Source: Liolophura sinensis
Lineage: Eukaryota; Mollusca; Polyplacophora; Chitonida; Chitonidae
DNA length: 64,000 bases
Reading direction: 5' to 3'
Assembly: GCF_032854445.1 (NCBI RefSeq)
Contig: NC_088295.1
Span: 73,996,028 to 74,060,027 of the forward strand
Made by a program: the position numbers and the translations under genes. The notes under the pieces are model-generated. The model saw only the letters and a program-made list of their open reading frames with translations, was not told where the DNA came from and searched no databases. Positions within the stretch are counted from its first letter, which is position 1. Each line of letters begins with the position of its first letter. This document shows positions 12,691 through 29,265 of this stretch, piece after piece.

Positions 12691-14105
12691 ATGCACACCC
12701 ATTCTGACATCCACATATCATACCTTCATCCCAATATTCAACATCACATCCAGCACCAGCATCCACATATTCTACCTACACCCCAGATTTTAGCATTTTA
12801 TCAACCATCAGAATCTACAATTCTACATATATACTTTAACATTCATCAACCATCCAACATGAATATTTACGCTCGTGTCTACCCCAGGATTAACCATCTT
12901 AACCAGCACCAACTTCCACAGATTCCTATATCTCTTCATGTACATTACGAGTTCTGTGAACCACCCAACTTCTAAACACTCTACCTCTGCCCAAACATTA
13001 AGCCATGTAGCAGCCACATACACCACCAGCCGCTATAGTAAATTATATATTCTACAACCCACCTCTCCCGGCTCACAGCATTAAACGTTTTCCACTTTAC
13101 GTCAGGCACCTGTACCAAAAACCAACATCTACATGTCTTTATCTCTTCGGACATCAGTCAGCGCCCCACCTTCGCCTAAACATCACACAGTTGTACCAAT
13201 GAAATACATCCACATGTCCCTATCTCCGGCTAGCATTACGCGTCCTATCAACCATCCAAATGTCCTGTCTCCGGTTAACTTTAAACTTCCTATCAAACAT
13301 TCACATGTCCTACCTCCGGCTAACATTACACGTCCTATCAAACATCCACATGTCTTACCTGCGGCTAACATTAAATGTCCTATCAAACATCCACATCCAC
13401 ACGTCCTGTCTCCGTTTACAAAGTACCAGCATCCACATATCCTACCATCCACCCAACCATTAAGCGTCATATCAAACATCAACATTCACATACTAGTACT
13501 CTATCTCCTTCCCACGCTAAACATCATTCCAAGTATCGACATCCACCTAGCCTACCACCCACAGCAGTAAATGTCTACTGCCGACAGTATGAAGATCCAC
13601 ACATCCTACTTGTACTCGACAACATCCCATCAGGCACAAACAACCAGATATGCTATTTTCGCCAACATCACATTCAGTCCCTATGTCTACATATCTTACC
13701 CCCACCAGTCACACCAACATCCACATATCCTACCTCTGACAACACCCCACCCAGCACCTATATTTTACATACCCCCCCCCCCCCATCCCGCCACCCCGCC
13801 CAAACTTTTAGCATCGCATTCATTGCCAACATGCACAGAATTTCATCCAGCATCAAAATCCAAATGTACTTTATTGGCCAACATCCCATCCGGTGTGCAC
13901 GTATCTTGTCTCATTCACGAGCACAGGTATGCACATATCCTATCTTTGACAATATGGCAACATTGAACAATTCCACACACCTGTGTACAGCACAAACATC
14001 ACACCCAACATCAAAATCCACCTACATGTATTTTTACTACATCTCCATCTCAGCACAGCAACTTACACCAACCAGTAACAACCATCAAACGCCTTAACAT
14101 TTTCA
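12691..14105. repeat. Degenerate CA-rich minisatellite with a clear 45-bp core block
   Basis: Between about 13215 and 13400 units of 45-46 bp repeat (TGTCCTACCTCCGGCTAACA ... CGTCCTATCAAACATCCACA). To either side the pattern decays into CATCCACATATCCTACC-like fragments. A 13-base C run sits at 13772-13784. The low stop density of this composition creates long Pro/His/Ser/Thr-rich openings (up to 240 codons at 13375-14097) that are not genes. Confidence 0.8.
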
Positions 14106-14340
14106 CATGCTTCAATCTGTCGACACACTGTCTACCGCATTGTTTCATTCGTCTACCACACTGTTTCATCCATCTACCACACTGTTTCATTCATCTACCA
14201 CACTGTTTCATTAATCTACCACACTGTTTCATTCATCTACCACTCTGTATTCATCCATCTACCAACACTGTTTCATTAATCTACCGCCTGGTGTTATCCA
14301 TCTACCACACCGTTTCATCTATCCACATGTACTTCACCGC
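14106..14340. repeat. 21-bp minisatellite
   Basis: About ten units of CTACCACACTGTTTCATTCAT with small changes (ATCCAT, ATTAAT). It directly follows the 45-bp field. Confidence 0.9.
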
Positions 14341-14715
14341 TTTATCCACCTGTTACGCTGTTACACAGTTACATGCATCATGTTTTATCCTACCACTATG
14401 TTTTATATATCTAATGCACTGTCTGACTATCAAACACACTCTCATATATACTTACTTCATTCATATTCATCCACTAGGCCGCTATATACTGTCACATAAA
14501 CCTACCTTTATTACAGCTAAACAGTCACACTGACAGGTCACACTGTCACATTCATCTACCACACTTACACTGACAGGCTACAAGGTCACATTCAACTAAC
14601 ACACTCTTACACTGACAAGCTACACTGTGACATTCATCTACCACACTCTTACACTGACAGGCTACACTGTCACATTCAACTACCACACTCTTACACTGAC
14701 AGGCTACACTGTTAC

Positions 14716-14918
14716 ACGGTCGCTGTAAGTTCAAGTCTAGCTCATGCTGGCTTCCTCTCCAGCCGTACATGGGAAGATCTCTCAGCAACCTGCGGGTGGT
14801 CGTGAGTTTCCCCCGGGCTCTGCCCGGTTTCCTCCCACCATAATGCGGGCTGCCGTCGTATAAGTGAAATATTCTTGAGTACGGCGTCAAAACACCAATC
14901 AAATAAATCAAATAAATA
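14716..14918 (+). mobile_element. SINE family A, lacking its first segment, inside a minisatellite
   Basis: It starts in the head at CGGTCGCTGTAAGTTCAAG and keeps the complete body (CCCCCGGGCTCTGCCCGG, TCCCACCATAATGCGGG) and tail (GAGTACGGCGTCAAAACACC, then AATCAAATAAATCAAATAAA). The same 42-bp repeat continues on both sides, so it inserted after the array formed. It is among the least decayed copies here. Confidence 0.9.
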
Positions 14919-15043
14919 CACTGTCATATTCATCTACCACACTCTTACACTGACAGGCTACACTGTCACATTCAACTACCACACTCGTACACTGACAGGC
15001 TACACTTACATTTCACATCTACGCTGTACAAAATTGGAATTCC

Positions 15044-15151
15044 GCGAGTGGTCGTGGGATTTGGTTCTGTCCCTCACCATAATACTAGTCGCCATTGTAT
15101 AAGTGAAATATTCATGGGTACAGCCTAAAACACCTATGAAATAAATAAATA
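15044..15151 (+). mobile_element. SINE family A, 3' fragment
   Basis: GAGTGGTCGTGGGATTTGG, CCTCACCATAATACTAGTC and GTATAAGTGAAATATTCATG, ending ATGAAATAAATAAATA. It is more diverged than its neighbour at 14716 and also sits inside the minisatellite. Confidence 0.8.
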
Positions 15152-15292
15152 CACTGTTGTATTCAACTACCACATTATTATATTCGCGTATACCATAAAT
15201 CACACTGTCATATTCGCCTACCAGATTGCTGTATTCAACTACCTCCTTCTTACATTCACCTACCATTCATCTATTGTTGTTGCATTCAAATA

Positions 15293-17100
15293 CTATACAA
15301 CAATATTTCAGAAGCTGCGTTGTGCATGATGTAGTTCAAATCTCTGAATTCAGTGGCTGTGAGGAGAATTGACACTGCAGCAATATGCTTTTCTATACGC
15401 GTTTGGAGAACGTCATTTTCGAGAATTATAGGAATAAAGGTTAAATGTAACTATTTTCATTGTACCACAATTATCTCCTGAAGTGTTTGGAATAACTAGG
15501 AATGTTGTACAACTATTCTTCTGCTGTTTGAACTTATCAGGTATCAGTCTATTAGAGCTAGTGCTGTCTTAAAAGTTTAGATTTCCACAACTTTTCAGTC
15601 GTAATTTTATTGCCTGGCTTTAAATTAATAGCCCTCGTAAACTGGCGGTGCTGTATCGCTAGAGATCGTGTTAATTGTTCTGTCAAACAAGTTTTCATCT
15701 AATAGGATAACACCATTACCTTGATTTTTATTGTCCGCCAGAAACATTTAAACAGGTAAATCGCCAGCAACGGAATACTCGTCAGTTAATATTTTATGCA
15801 CCGGTCGAACGATAGAGGCGGTGAGAACATTAGCTCGCAAATCGCCTCTTCTTTCCGAGAGATCGTTATCAGTTTATTGGCTGTATGGCTGAGAAGCTGG
15901 GCCGAGTTGCACTTCGACAAGCCATCTAGTTTGTAAACAAATAAAGTTTAACAAGCGATTCTGTTAAAAAGGTGATCGATGAGCGTGTCATAGCAGCGGT
16001 CTATAAAGTGACGTTTTGTTGACTGACAACCCGTTAACTCATTTACGTCAAATTGGACACTGTCATTACTCCGGTGACATGCGCCGTGTCTAGCAAAATA
16101 AATACAGGTTAACTACCCGTGAAATGGACTTTACAACACTTCGTTAGGAAATCTGTTATTAACCTTGCAGTGGAGAACTGAAAATTCCAACGACCTGTTT
16201 TGAAATCAGATCAACTACCTTCCGCCTGAGAGCACGATAGAGAGTTGGTTTGTTATAGATCCCACTTCCGGTATATGGCGCACGGTTAGGAGGTATTGTA
16301 TTACACGGGTCCCCGTGGCTGAAAACCGTAGCAGTATGATCTACCCAGCTGTTCATCCGCGAATTATTCGTAAACTGATTTGTTTACCCTGCCTGGTTTC
16401 TCAAAAGACAGGTATTAAATATCATAAGTTGGTTAATTGCAATGTACTTCTCTACGATTATGTTTGTTTGGCATTTTTTTCTCCATTGCCTACTAACGAC
16501 AAAGCGAACGGACGTGAAACAATGCTTTATGTATTTAATCCATCAATGTTCAGTCAAACTACCATTTCGGTCATAATTTAGAAACACTGTTCAGCAGGAT
16601 GACATGTGAGGCTTGAAAGTCAAATATTTAAATTAATATCACATGTGAACCTTAATGTATTCTCATTTTTCAGCGATGTGTACTTTACAGTGCTTTCCCA
16701 AAGTTAATAAAATTACACCCACTAGAAAGAAAAATGTCGTATAACAATGTTTCAGAAAATTGCCTTACTTACAGCACAAAAATAGTGGAACAATTTCTGA
16801 AGAAAAAAACAAAAGAAAATCATCCAGTGCTGTACACCTTAGCTTTGTCATATCATGCTATGTTTGGATATATTAAATGTGCCTGACTGTATACGCACTA
16901 TCATATTTATCTATTTATTTATGTACGTCTCTTACTGGTGCTTAAAACCATAGTTACATAACACCATACAGAACAAGGAACTTCAATAACAGCGCTATAT
17001 GTTTTTAGTCAACGTAAGAAAACTTCCATCGTTGCAGAAATATGTGAACCCTATAGCAGTGAACCCAGATGGTAACATTACATATGTCCAATAACTGTGG
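15293..17100. other. No gene seen
   Basis: Unique AT-rich DNA. The open frames at 16159-16581 lie on opposite strands and resemble nothing known. Confidence 0.55.
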
Positions 17101-17280
17101 TAAACTGAATTAAAGTGGTAACAGTATGGCTATGGATGAATGTTGAAGGCAGAATTATATGTATATGAAGACTGCGCATGGTAGCAAAATGAACTGACTG
17201 ACTATTCATCCAAGTTTTCGTTGAAACCTGAAATTTATGCAGCCATTATGTTTGAACATTCACAGTAGCATAATATGTAT

Positions 17281-17358
17281 ATTTATTTATTTGATGTGGT
17301 GTTTTACGCCGTTCTGTAGAATATTTCACTGATAGGATTATAGTAGGAGGAAAGCGGG
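17281..17358 (-). mobile_element. SINE family A, 3' fragment
   Basis: The minus-strand tail (TTTATTTGATGTGGTGTTTT, ACGCCGTTCTGTAGAATATT, then TAGTAGGAGGAAAGCGGG) is embedded in the oldest, decayed part of the following minisatellite. Confidence 0.75.
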
Positions 17359-17379
17359 TATTATTTGCAAAGAGTTACT

Positions 17380-18560
17380 GTGCTTGAACGTTCCTGGTTG
17401 CATTATGTGTATGAAGTGACTGCATGAACTCTCCTGTAGCATTTTATATATACAGTGACTGTGATTGAACTTTCACGGTAGCATTATCTGTATCAACTGA
17501 CTGCTTGAGCTTCAAAGGTAACATTATCTTATATAGTGACTGCTTGAAATTTAAGGGTAGCATTATCTGTATGTTGTGAGTGAGTGAGTGAGTGAGTGCT
17601 TGGGGTTTAACGTCGTGCTCAACAATTTTCCAGTCATATGACGACGAATGTATGTAGTAAATGTGCTTGAACTTTCAGGGTAGAATTTATCTGTATGTAG
17701 TGACTGTGCTTGAACTTTCTCAGGTACAGTTTATCTGTTTGTAGTGACTGTGCTTGAACTTTCTCAGGGTACAGTTTATCTGTATATAGTGACTGTACTT
17801 GAACTTTCTCAGGGTACAGTTTATCTCTATATAGTGACTGTACTTGAACTTTCATGGTACAGTTTATGTGTATATAGTGACTGTACTTGAACTTTCAGGG
17901 CACAGTTTATCTGTATATAGTGACTGTGCTTGAACTTTCTCAGGGTACAGTTTATCTGTATATAGTGACTGTGCTTGAACTTTCTCAGGGTACAGTTTAT
18001 CGGTATGTAGTGACTGTGCTTGAACTTTCATGGTACAGTTTATCTGTATATAGTGACTGTGCTTGAACTTTCAGGGTACAGTTTATCTGTATATAGCGAC
18101 TGTGCTTGAACTTTCTCAGGTACAGTTTATCAGTATATAGTGACTGTACTTGAACTTTCTCAGGGTACAGTTTATCTGTATGTAGTGACTGTACTTGAAC
18201 TTTCTCAGGTACAGTTTATCTGTATATAGTGACTGTACTTGAACTTTCTCAGGGTACAGTTTATCTGTATATAGTGACTGTACTTGAACTTTCTCAGGGT
18301 ACAGTTTATCTGTATATAGCGACTGTGCTTGAACTTTCATGGTACAGTTTATCTGTATATAGTGACTGTGCTTGAACTTTCAGGGTACAGTTTATCTGTA
18401 TGTAGTGACTGTGCTTGAACTTTCAGGGTACAGTTTATCTGTATATAGTGACTGTGCTTGAACTTTCTCAGGGTACAGTTTATCTGTATGTAGTGACTGT
18501 GCTTGAACTTACAGGGTACAGTTTTCTGTATATAGCGATTGTGCTTGAACGTCAGTATAG
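17380..18560. repeat. 42-46-bp minisatellite, about 20 homogeneous units plus older decayed ones
   Basis: CTTGAAC recurs 21 times from 17665 to 18543 at 42-46-bp spacing, each followed by TTTC(TC)AGGGTACAGTTTATC and TGTATATAGTGACTGT. Two unit types mix: TTTCTCAGG and TTTCA(T/G)GG. Units at 17380-17570 are clearly related (CATTATCTGTAT replaces CAGTTTATCTGTAT) but diverged, and traces reach to about 17.15 kb. Antisense openings repeating a VQSLYTDKLYPE-like motif are by-products, broken where units lose one base. Confidence 0.95.
17575..17648 (+). mobile_element. SINE family B, 5' fragment at an internal array boundary
   Basis: A GTGA run is followed by GCTTGGGGTTTAACGTCGTG and the segment ending CAGTCATATGACGACGAA, matching the start of the copy at 56151. 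The rest of the element is missing. It lies exactly between diverged and homogeneous minisatellite units. Confidence 0.88.
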
Positions 18561-18749
18561 TAATGTATGTAAGCATATACTGACTGAATGGGTCAAGCAT
18601 TAATTGTGGCATTATTTGCATCTAGTAACTCGGCGGCATTGACTAGCATTGTTCAACAGTTTCTATAGCAATCACTGAATTTGCATATCCCTGTCTATTG
18701 ATACAATTGTGTGTTGACGTAATTGTGTGTTGACGCAGTTGTGTGTTTC

Positions 18750-21700
18750 TAAATTCTTGAAGAATAAAAACAAGAACATAACTATTGTCTAAAAAATAGA
18801 ATAGAAAATTAATATATTTGAGTTCTATGATTTCTGGTCACTTTTGAGTCACACCCCGAGCTTACCTAACCAGCAACTAGAATTCTATGTATTTGAACAA
18901 ATTTCCAAAGTTTCAGTGCATGTCATGTCTTTATAAAAATTATCGGCCATTGGACTGACAAGAGAGCGTGTTTCACCGTTATATGTGACTATTTACCAGT
19001 AATCACACTGACGTCGCTGTCCCTCTCTATGATGTACGCCTTTTATTATATTGTAATGAGTAAGACGTGAAAAAATCGATTTTCAGAAGTTTTAAAAATA
19101 ATGATAAATATGAGATTTAATTTCTCTTTTGCTTTACCGGTGCTTTGGTAGTTTATTGACATCAGTTAAGGTGAAGGTCTCTATAGTCTTGAATCTTGTG
19201 TATGTCAATAATATAAGTGTATGTCTATTTTTCCCTTTTTTCTTTCTCAGGTGTTTAACTACGAAGCTTTAGGTTTAGCCCGTGTGTTTAATCCTTCATG
19301 AATGGACCCGTGTATCAATAAAATAAACCCGTAACCAGCTAAATTATGAAAGAAGTATATAGGTATACAAATTAACTTATATATAAATATTTATCATAAT
19401 CTCAACACTTTTTATAAAAAGTTCTTATTTGAATGCTTTATTTTTAAATCCTTTTTTCTTATACATGCACGTCTGCATAAGTGCCTTCAGCATGTTTTAC
19501 TTACTTCAAGGCCAAATTTTTAAATTTCACACGATATCGCCGAGGTGGATATGTGTAAAGATACGTTTAACTGAGTGTAAAGTCGGGTAGGCTATGTGTT
19601 ATGCAACTGGTTTAATGAAATCGTTCCAAAAGCTAGGCAAGCTCACCACGTTAAAAAATTTTAAAAATGTATACTTGTATATGGGTCTGGTAAAACCTGC
19701 TATTTCCCAGCTACGGGGATACCGTGTTGAGGTAATGGGATCAGTCGGTGAAACAATGGGAATTCCTGTGGGGAAGGGCCACAAAGGCGTGGCTCCTCCA
19801 CTGTTACCGTAAGTACGCGAAGACAGCGTTAAGTGGATACTACAAAAGCCGGGTGTAAGGGACCGTTCAAGGAACAAAGGAACGATAAAGGCAAAATTCG
19901 GCTTAGTCACTCCAGCTATAGAGACTATTGGCACTTAAGGTAGATCAGGCCCCCCACTCAGAGCAACTTTATTGTTCCCGGGGCAACACTCAGTTTTATG
20001 CACTGTTTATTTAGAAAATCAAATCCATTCCCACAAAGTTTATCTAAAACAACATTTGCCACGATTTTCAGAAAGACGTGTTTATGGTTTGAGGATATGC
20101 GCTTTTTGCCTTTAGGTATTGTCCCGGATTATGACGCGAGAAAGGTTTAATCGCAGCACGAAACTACAGCTGATGTAATCCAACGGTTCCCGCAGGATTG
20201 TAATAAAAGTTATTGTAGTCAGCTAGACGTGTCCCTTGCGTGCGTTTAGATGCCTAATGGAATAACGGTTTACGGGCAGCCAATTGCACCTAGCCCTTTT
20301 GTGCTCCCGGGTCTTCATAACTTTGTTAGATGCCAGACGTTTTGCTGGAAATTTCCTTCGTCTAAATCCTATCTTAACATCAGCACCCGATCTCTGATAC
20401 GTCAAAGCAACAAACATTAAGCATCTTCTTTCACCGGGGAGAGTTTTAATAAAATTTTGGAGAAATTAAACAGATTAGAATACTTAATGCCAACTGTTCC
20501 AAATGCGATTATTTCCCTGGGCGAGCGGGAAAGGCCATGTCAGTAATTAAACGTCGGAAATTAAACCTGGCCTTTACAGAAAGGACTTGTGATCAAAGAA
20601 ATTTACCTAAAGCCTGGTTTTCTTTATAAACTACCAGGTTATGAATGGCGTTTCAAAGTTTTAACTTAACACACCTGGCTTATATTGTGTATTTCATTCA
20701 TTACGATTTAGAAGTTGTGTTCATGTTACTTTTTTCTAAATTCATATAGCGTTTTTTTTTTAGCACGTAAGGTTAGCTACCGACTTATACAAGTTGTTAT
20801 AAAAATATCGGCCACGTATCGCGATCTGGTTTGACATCAATGTTAAACCTGCCATTCAAGGTAATTTATACGCACGGTTTATATTTATTCACGATGATAC
20901 GCTTTAATTGAAAGACATATCATAAGGGAACAAGAATAGTCAAAATTACACACACATTTCTCTCGCCAAGTGTGAAAATGAAGTCCATTTTATTTTCACT
21001 TGGGCAAAAAAAAAGCATGATTTCTTTATTCTTACAACGGCGTTAACGCTTTGTCTTTTGTTATTATTGCGCATCAATCGGTCTGTTTAATTCGCTGTGG
21101 CAAGGCGTGATTCAGGGTTAAACTACTGCATAAGATCTCATCATAAGGTAGCTGAGCGTGGTTATTTCGAATTTATAAAACGTATCTAGAAAAAAAAAGG
21201 TCTGGAGTTCAGCTTGAGAAGAATGGACCCCAAGGCATAGTGACCTTATAGTGTTTATTAATAAAAAAAAAAAACACAAAAACGTGTTATAGCGTTAACT
21301 GTTCTGAAGAAGTCCTGACCTTTTTATAGTATCACTCTAACTGGCTCGGCATAGCAAAGCCTGTATTTTCTGCAAATGCCCCGTGCTTCTAAAAACATCG
21401 AATTTGCATAAATTACCTCAACGTTGTCTTAATAACTCAGATCAAATTTTAAAAACTGTCACATTTCATTAACGTTTTACAAGGAAGAAGGTGCGTTTAC
21501 GGAGGCATGCAGGCGGTTTGATGATATAGCTTATTTCTATCATGTTCTGGATTCAATTTTGTTTTGTACAGATGTTTCAAGTTTTGTGTGTGGTGTTTAA
21601 CTACCATCGAATAATTCAACACCTGAAATTAAATTCTTATGCAAGAATAAATCGCAAACAGTTCCTATTTTGTAGAGAAGTAAGAATTATCAAAACTGCT

Positions 21701-22058
21701 GTTATAGTCACTTCAGCTTAGTGAGCAACGGTCTACAATTCGATTGGTTTAAAGGTCTGTTAGTTACGGTATAACGGAAGATTCTGCGTAGTGAATTGAA
21801 AGCTTTATTACAGACGGATTTCCGGAGAGAAAACAATAACTAGGTGTGATAAGATGACATAACTCCTGGTAACAGAGCTTATTTAAACCAGCCCGTGACA
21901 GAGATGACGGACGCAGAGTGGTGACCAGTTCCCCCGCTCAGTGTGAGTGATTGGCATGACGGCCCAACTGGACAGCGAACAAGCATTAGTGCGTAACACC
22001 ATAGGTTCACCCGGCTGACCACTCCCGAGCGCTACAAAGAGGCTGCGATTGTCCTAGT
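18750..22058. other. Gene-free 5' flank of Lox5
   Basis: There is no SINE, minisatellite or protein domain here. The sequence is mixed AT-rich DNA of high complexity. Between 19594 and 19934 both strands stay open (72 codons plus, 111 codons minus) with somewhat higher GC, but neither translation resembles a known family. Because it lies directly upstream of a Hox gene and is free of repeats it is a plausible cis-regulatory domain, which is inference only. Confidence 0.5.
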
Positions 22059-22205
22059 CACGTGCTCTCCATTGATCATCTCATTGGCTGGATGGAAGGA
22101 GTCACGTGTGAATTCATATTGACAGAAGTTCGTTCAAGCCTGGATGGGAATCATGTGTGAGTGACTATGAAGTTATATATCAGCTTTCGGAGAGAGCTTA
22201 AACGT
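22059..22205 (+). promoter_or_regulatory. Lox5: Probable Lox5 promoter: two CACGTG E-boxes, inverted CCAAT box, TATA-like box
   Basis: Two identical CACGTG E-boxes lie at 22059-22064 and 22103-22108. An inverted CCAAT box (ATTGG) lies between them at 22083-22087, and a TATA-like TATATAT lies at 22174-22180. This spacing would place a start site near 22205 and give a 5' UTR of about 155 nt. A second TATA-like string, TTATTTAAA (21879-21887), offers an alternative upstream start. The elements are read directly; their function and the start site are inferred. Confidence 0.4.
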
Positions 22206-22361
22206 TGAAGGTGGAATTAGAGGGAATCGTTCGTTCGGACCTGCGTAACTTTTTGCAGAAGAATCACATTAGAGTGATAATAACAGTCTGATCAGTGTTT
22301 TAGGCTGGAATCGAGGGCTCAAGACGGACTGGAGTGGTTAACAGTCAGTTAGTCCGCACAT

Positions 22362-28497
<6,136 letters not shown>

Positions 28498-29265
28498 CAA
28501 AAGAACCAGAGATATAATGTGTATATTTTAAATGTTATTAACCCGTGAAAGTGTAACTATTTGACAATATGAAACATTGAAAGACACTGAAAACTGGTCA
28601 CAACTCTGTCCGTTTCGTCTCAGGTGCAGAAGCAATGCCTTGTCGATAATTTGTGAACTAACTCCAATTAAGTTACGGCGACCAGTTGTTTTAATGATCT
28701 CACTAATTTCCAGACTATGAAGGTATTTATTTTATAAAATGTTTTTTATTATTATTTCTTTGACCCATTGCGATGACCAACGGCACTGGGCGCCTAATGG
28801 GTTGCGTGGAGAGCTCTCAAGGACAATGCAAATTGGAGACGCGTGTGTATGACGAGTGGTTTTGTTTCTTGTTTCGTCTTTCATGATGTTTACATGACTT
28901 TGGATGTTTACGTGTAGTCATGTTTGGTTTTAAAATGATGTAACAATTGTGGAGTACATGGTTAGTCCCTATTGGGAGAAGTATCAGGGTAGGATAAACT
29001 TTAAATACAGGATTGTAAATAATCACTCGGAGTTTCAGTATCGGTGTTTTATTGGTGTTTTATTTTACAATGAAAGAAACGATTTAAATGGCGTATTACT
29101 GTTGTTTCTTAGTATTTAGATCAAGTGCTAAATATGTGCTATACTTCAGTCCTCTCTACGCCAATGATCCCGTCAGGCCGCTGTTGTTCAAATACTGCGA
29201 GACATGGTCAAGGGTTTGAATACATTTTGTCAATCATACAATAATAAACTGAGTGAAACGAAATG
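28498..29265 (+). other. Lox5: Lox5 3' UTR with AATAAA polyadenylation signal
   Basis: From the TGA onward the first canonical AATAAA I see is at 29243-29248, followed by a GT-containing stretch after about 25 bases. This would end an mRNA with a 3' UTR of about 770 nt. A short 46-codon opening and other chance frames in this interval have no recognisable protein content. The exact cleavage site is a guess. Confidence 0.5.

Larger units (their letters stand above)
14520..15292. repeat. 42-bp minisatellite interrupted by two SINEs
   Basis: Units of 42 bp (ACACTGACAGGCTACACTGT then CACATTCAACTACCACACTC) run 14520-14715, continue at 14919-15010 and again in decayed form at 15152-15292. The shared CTACCACACT block and the 2:1 length ratio suggest it grew from the neighbouring 21-bp unit. 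Confidence 0.88.

Noticed and set aside
13375-14097. 240-codon plus-strand opening rich in Pro, His, Ser and Thr
   Set aside because: It is made of decayed minisatellite units with few stop-forming words; similar openings occur in other frames and on the other strand, and no domain is present.
17634-18621. Minus-strand openings encoding a repeated VQSLYTDKLYPE-like peptide
   Set aside because: They follow the 45-bp minisatellite and break wherever a unit loses a base; no start, splice signals or flanking coding sequence support a protein.
20967-21004. Imperfect inverted repeat CCAAGTG...CACTTGG
   Set aside because: The arms differ by several bases and the loop is only about five bases, too small for a microRNA precursor; probably chance.
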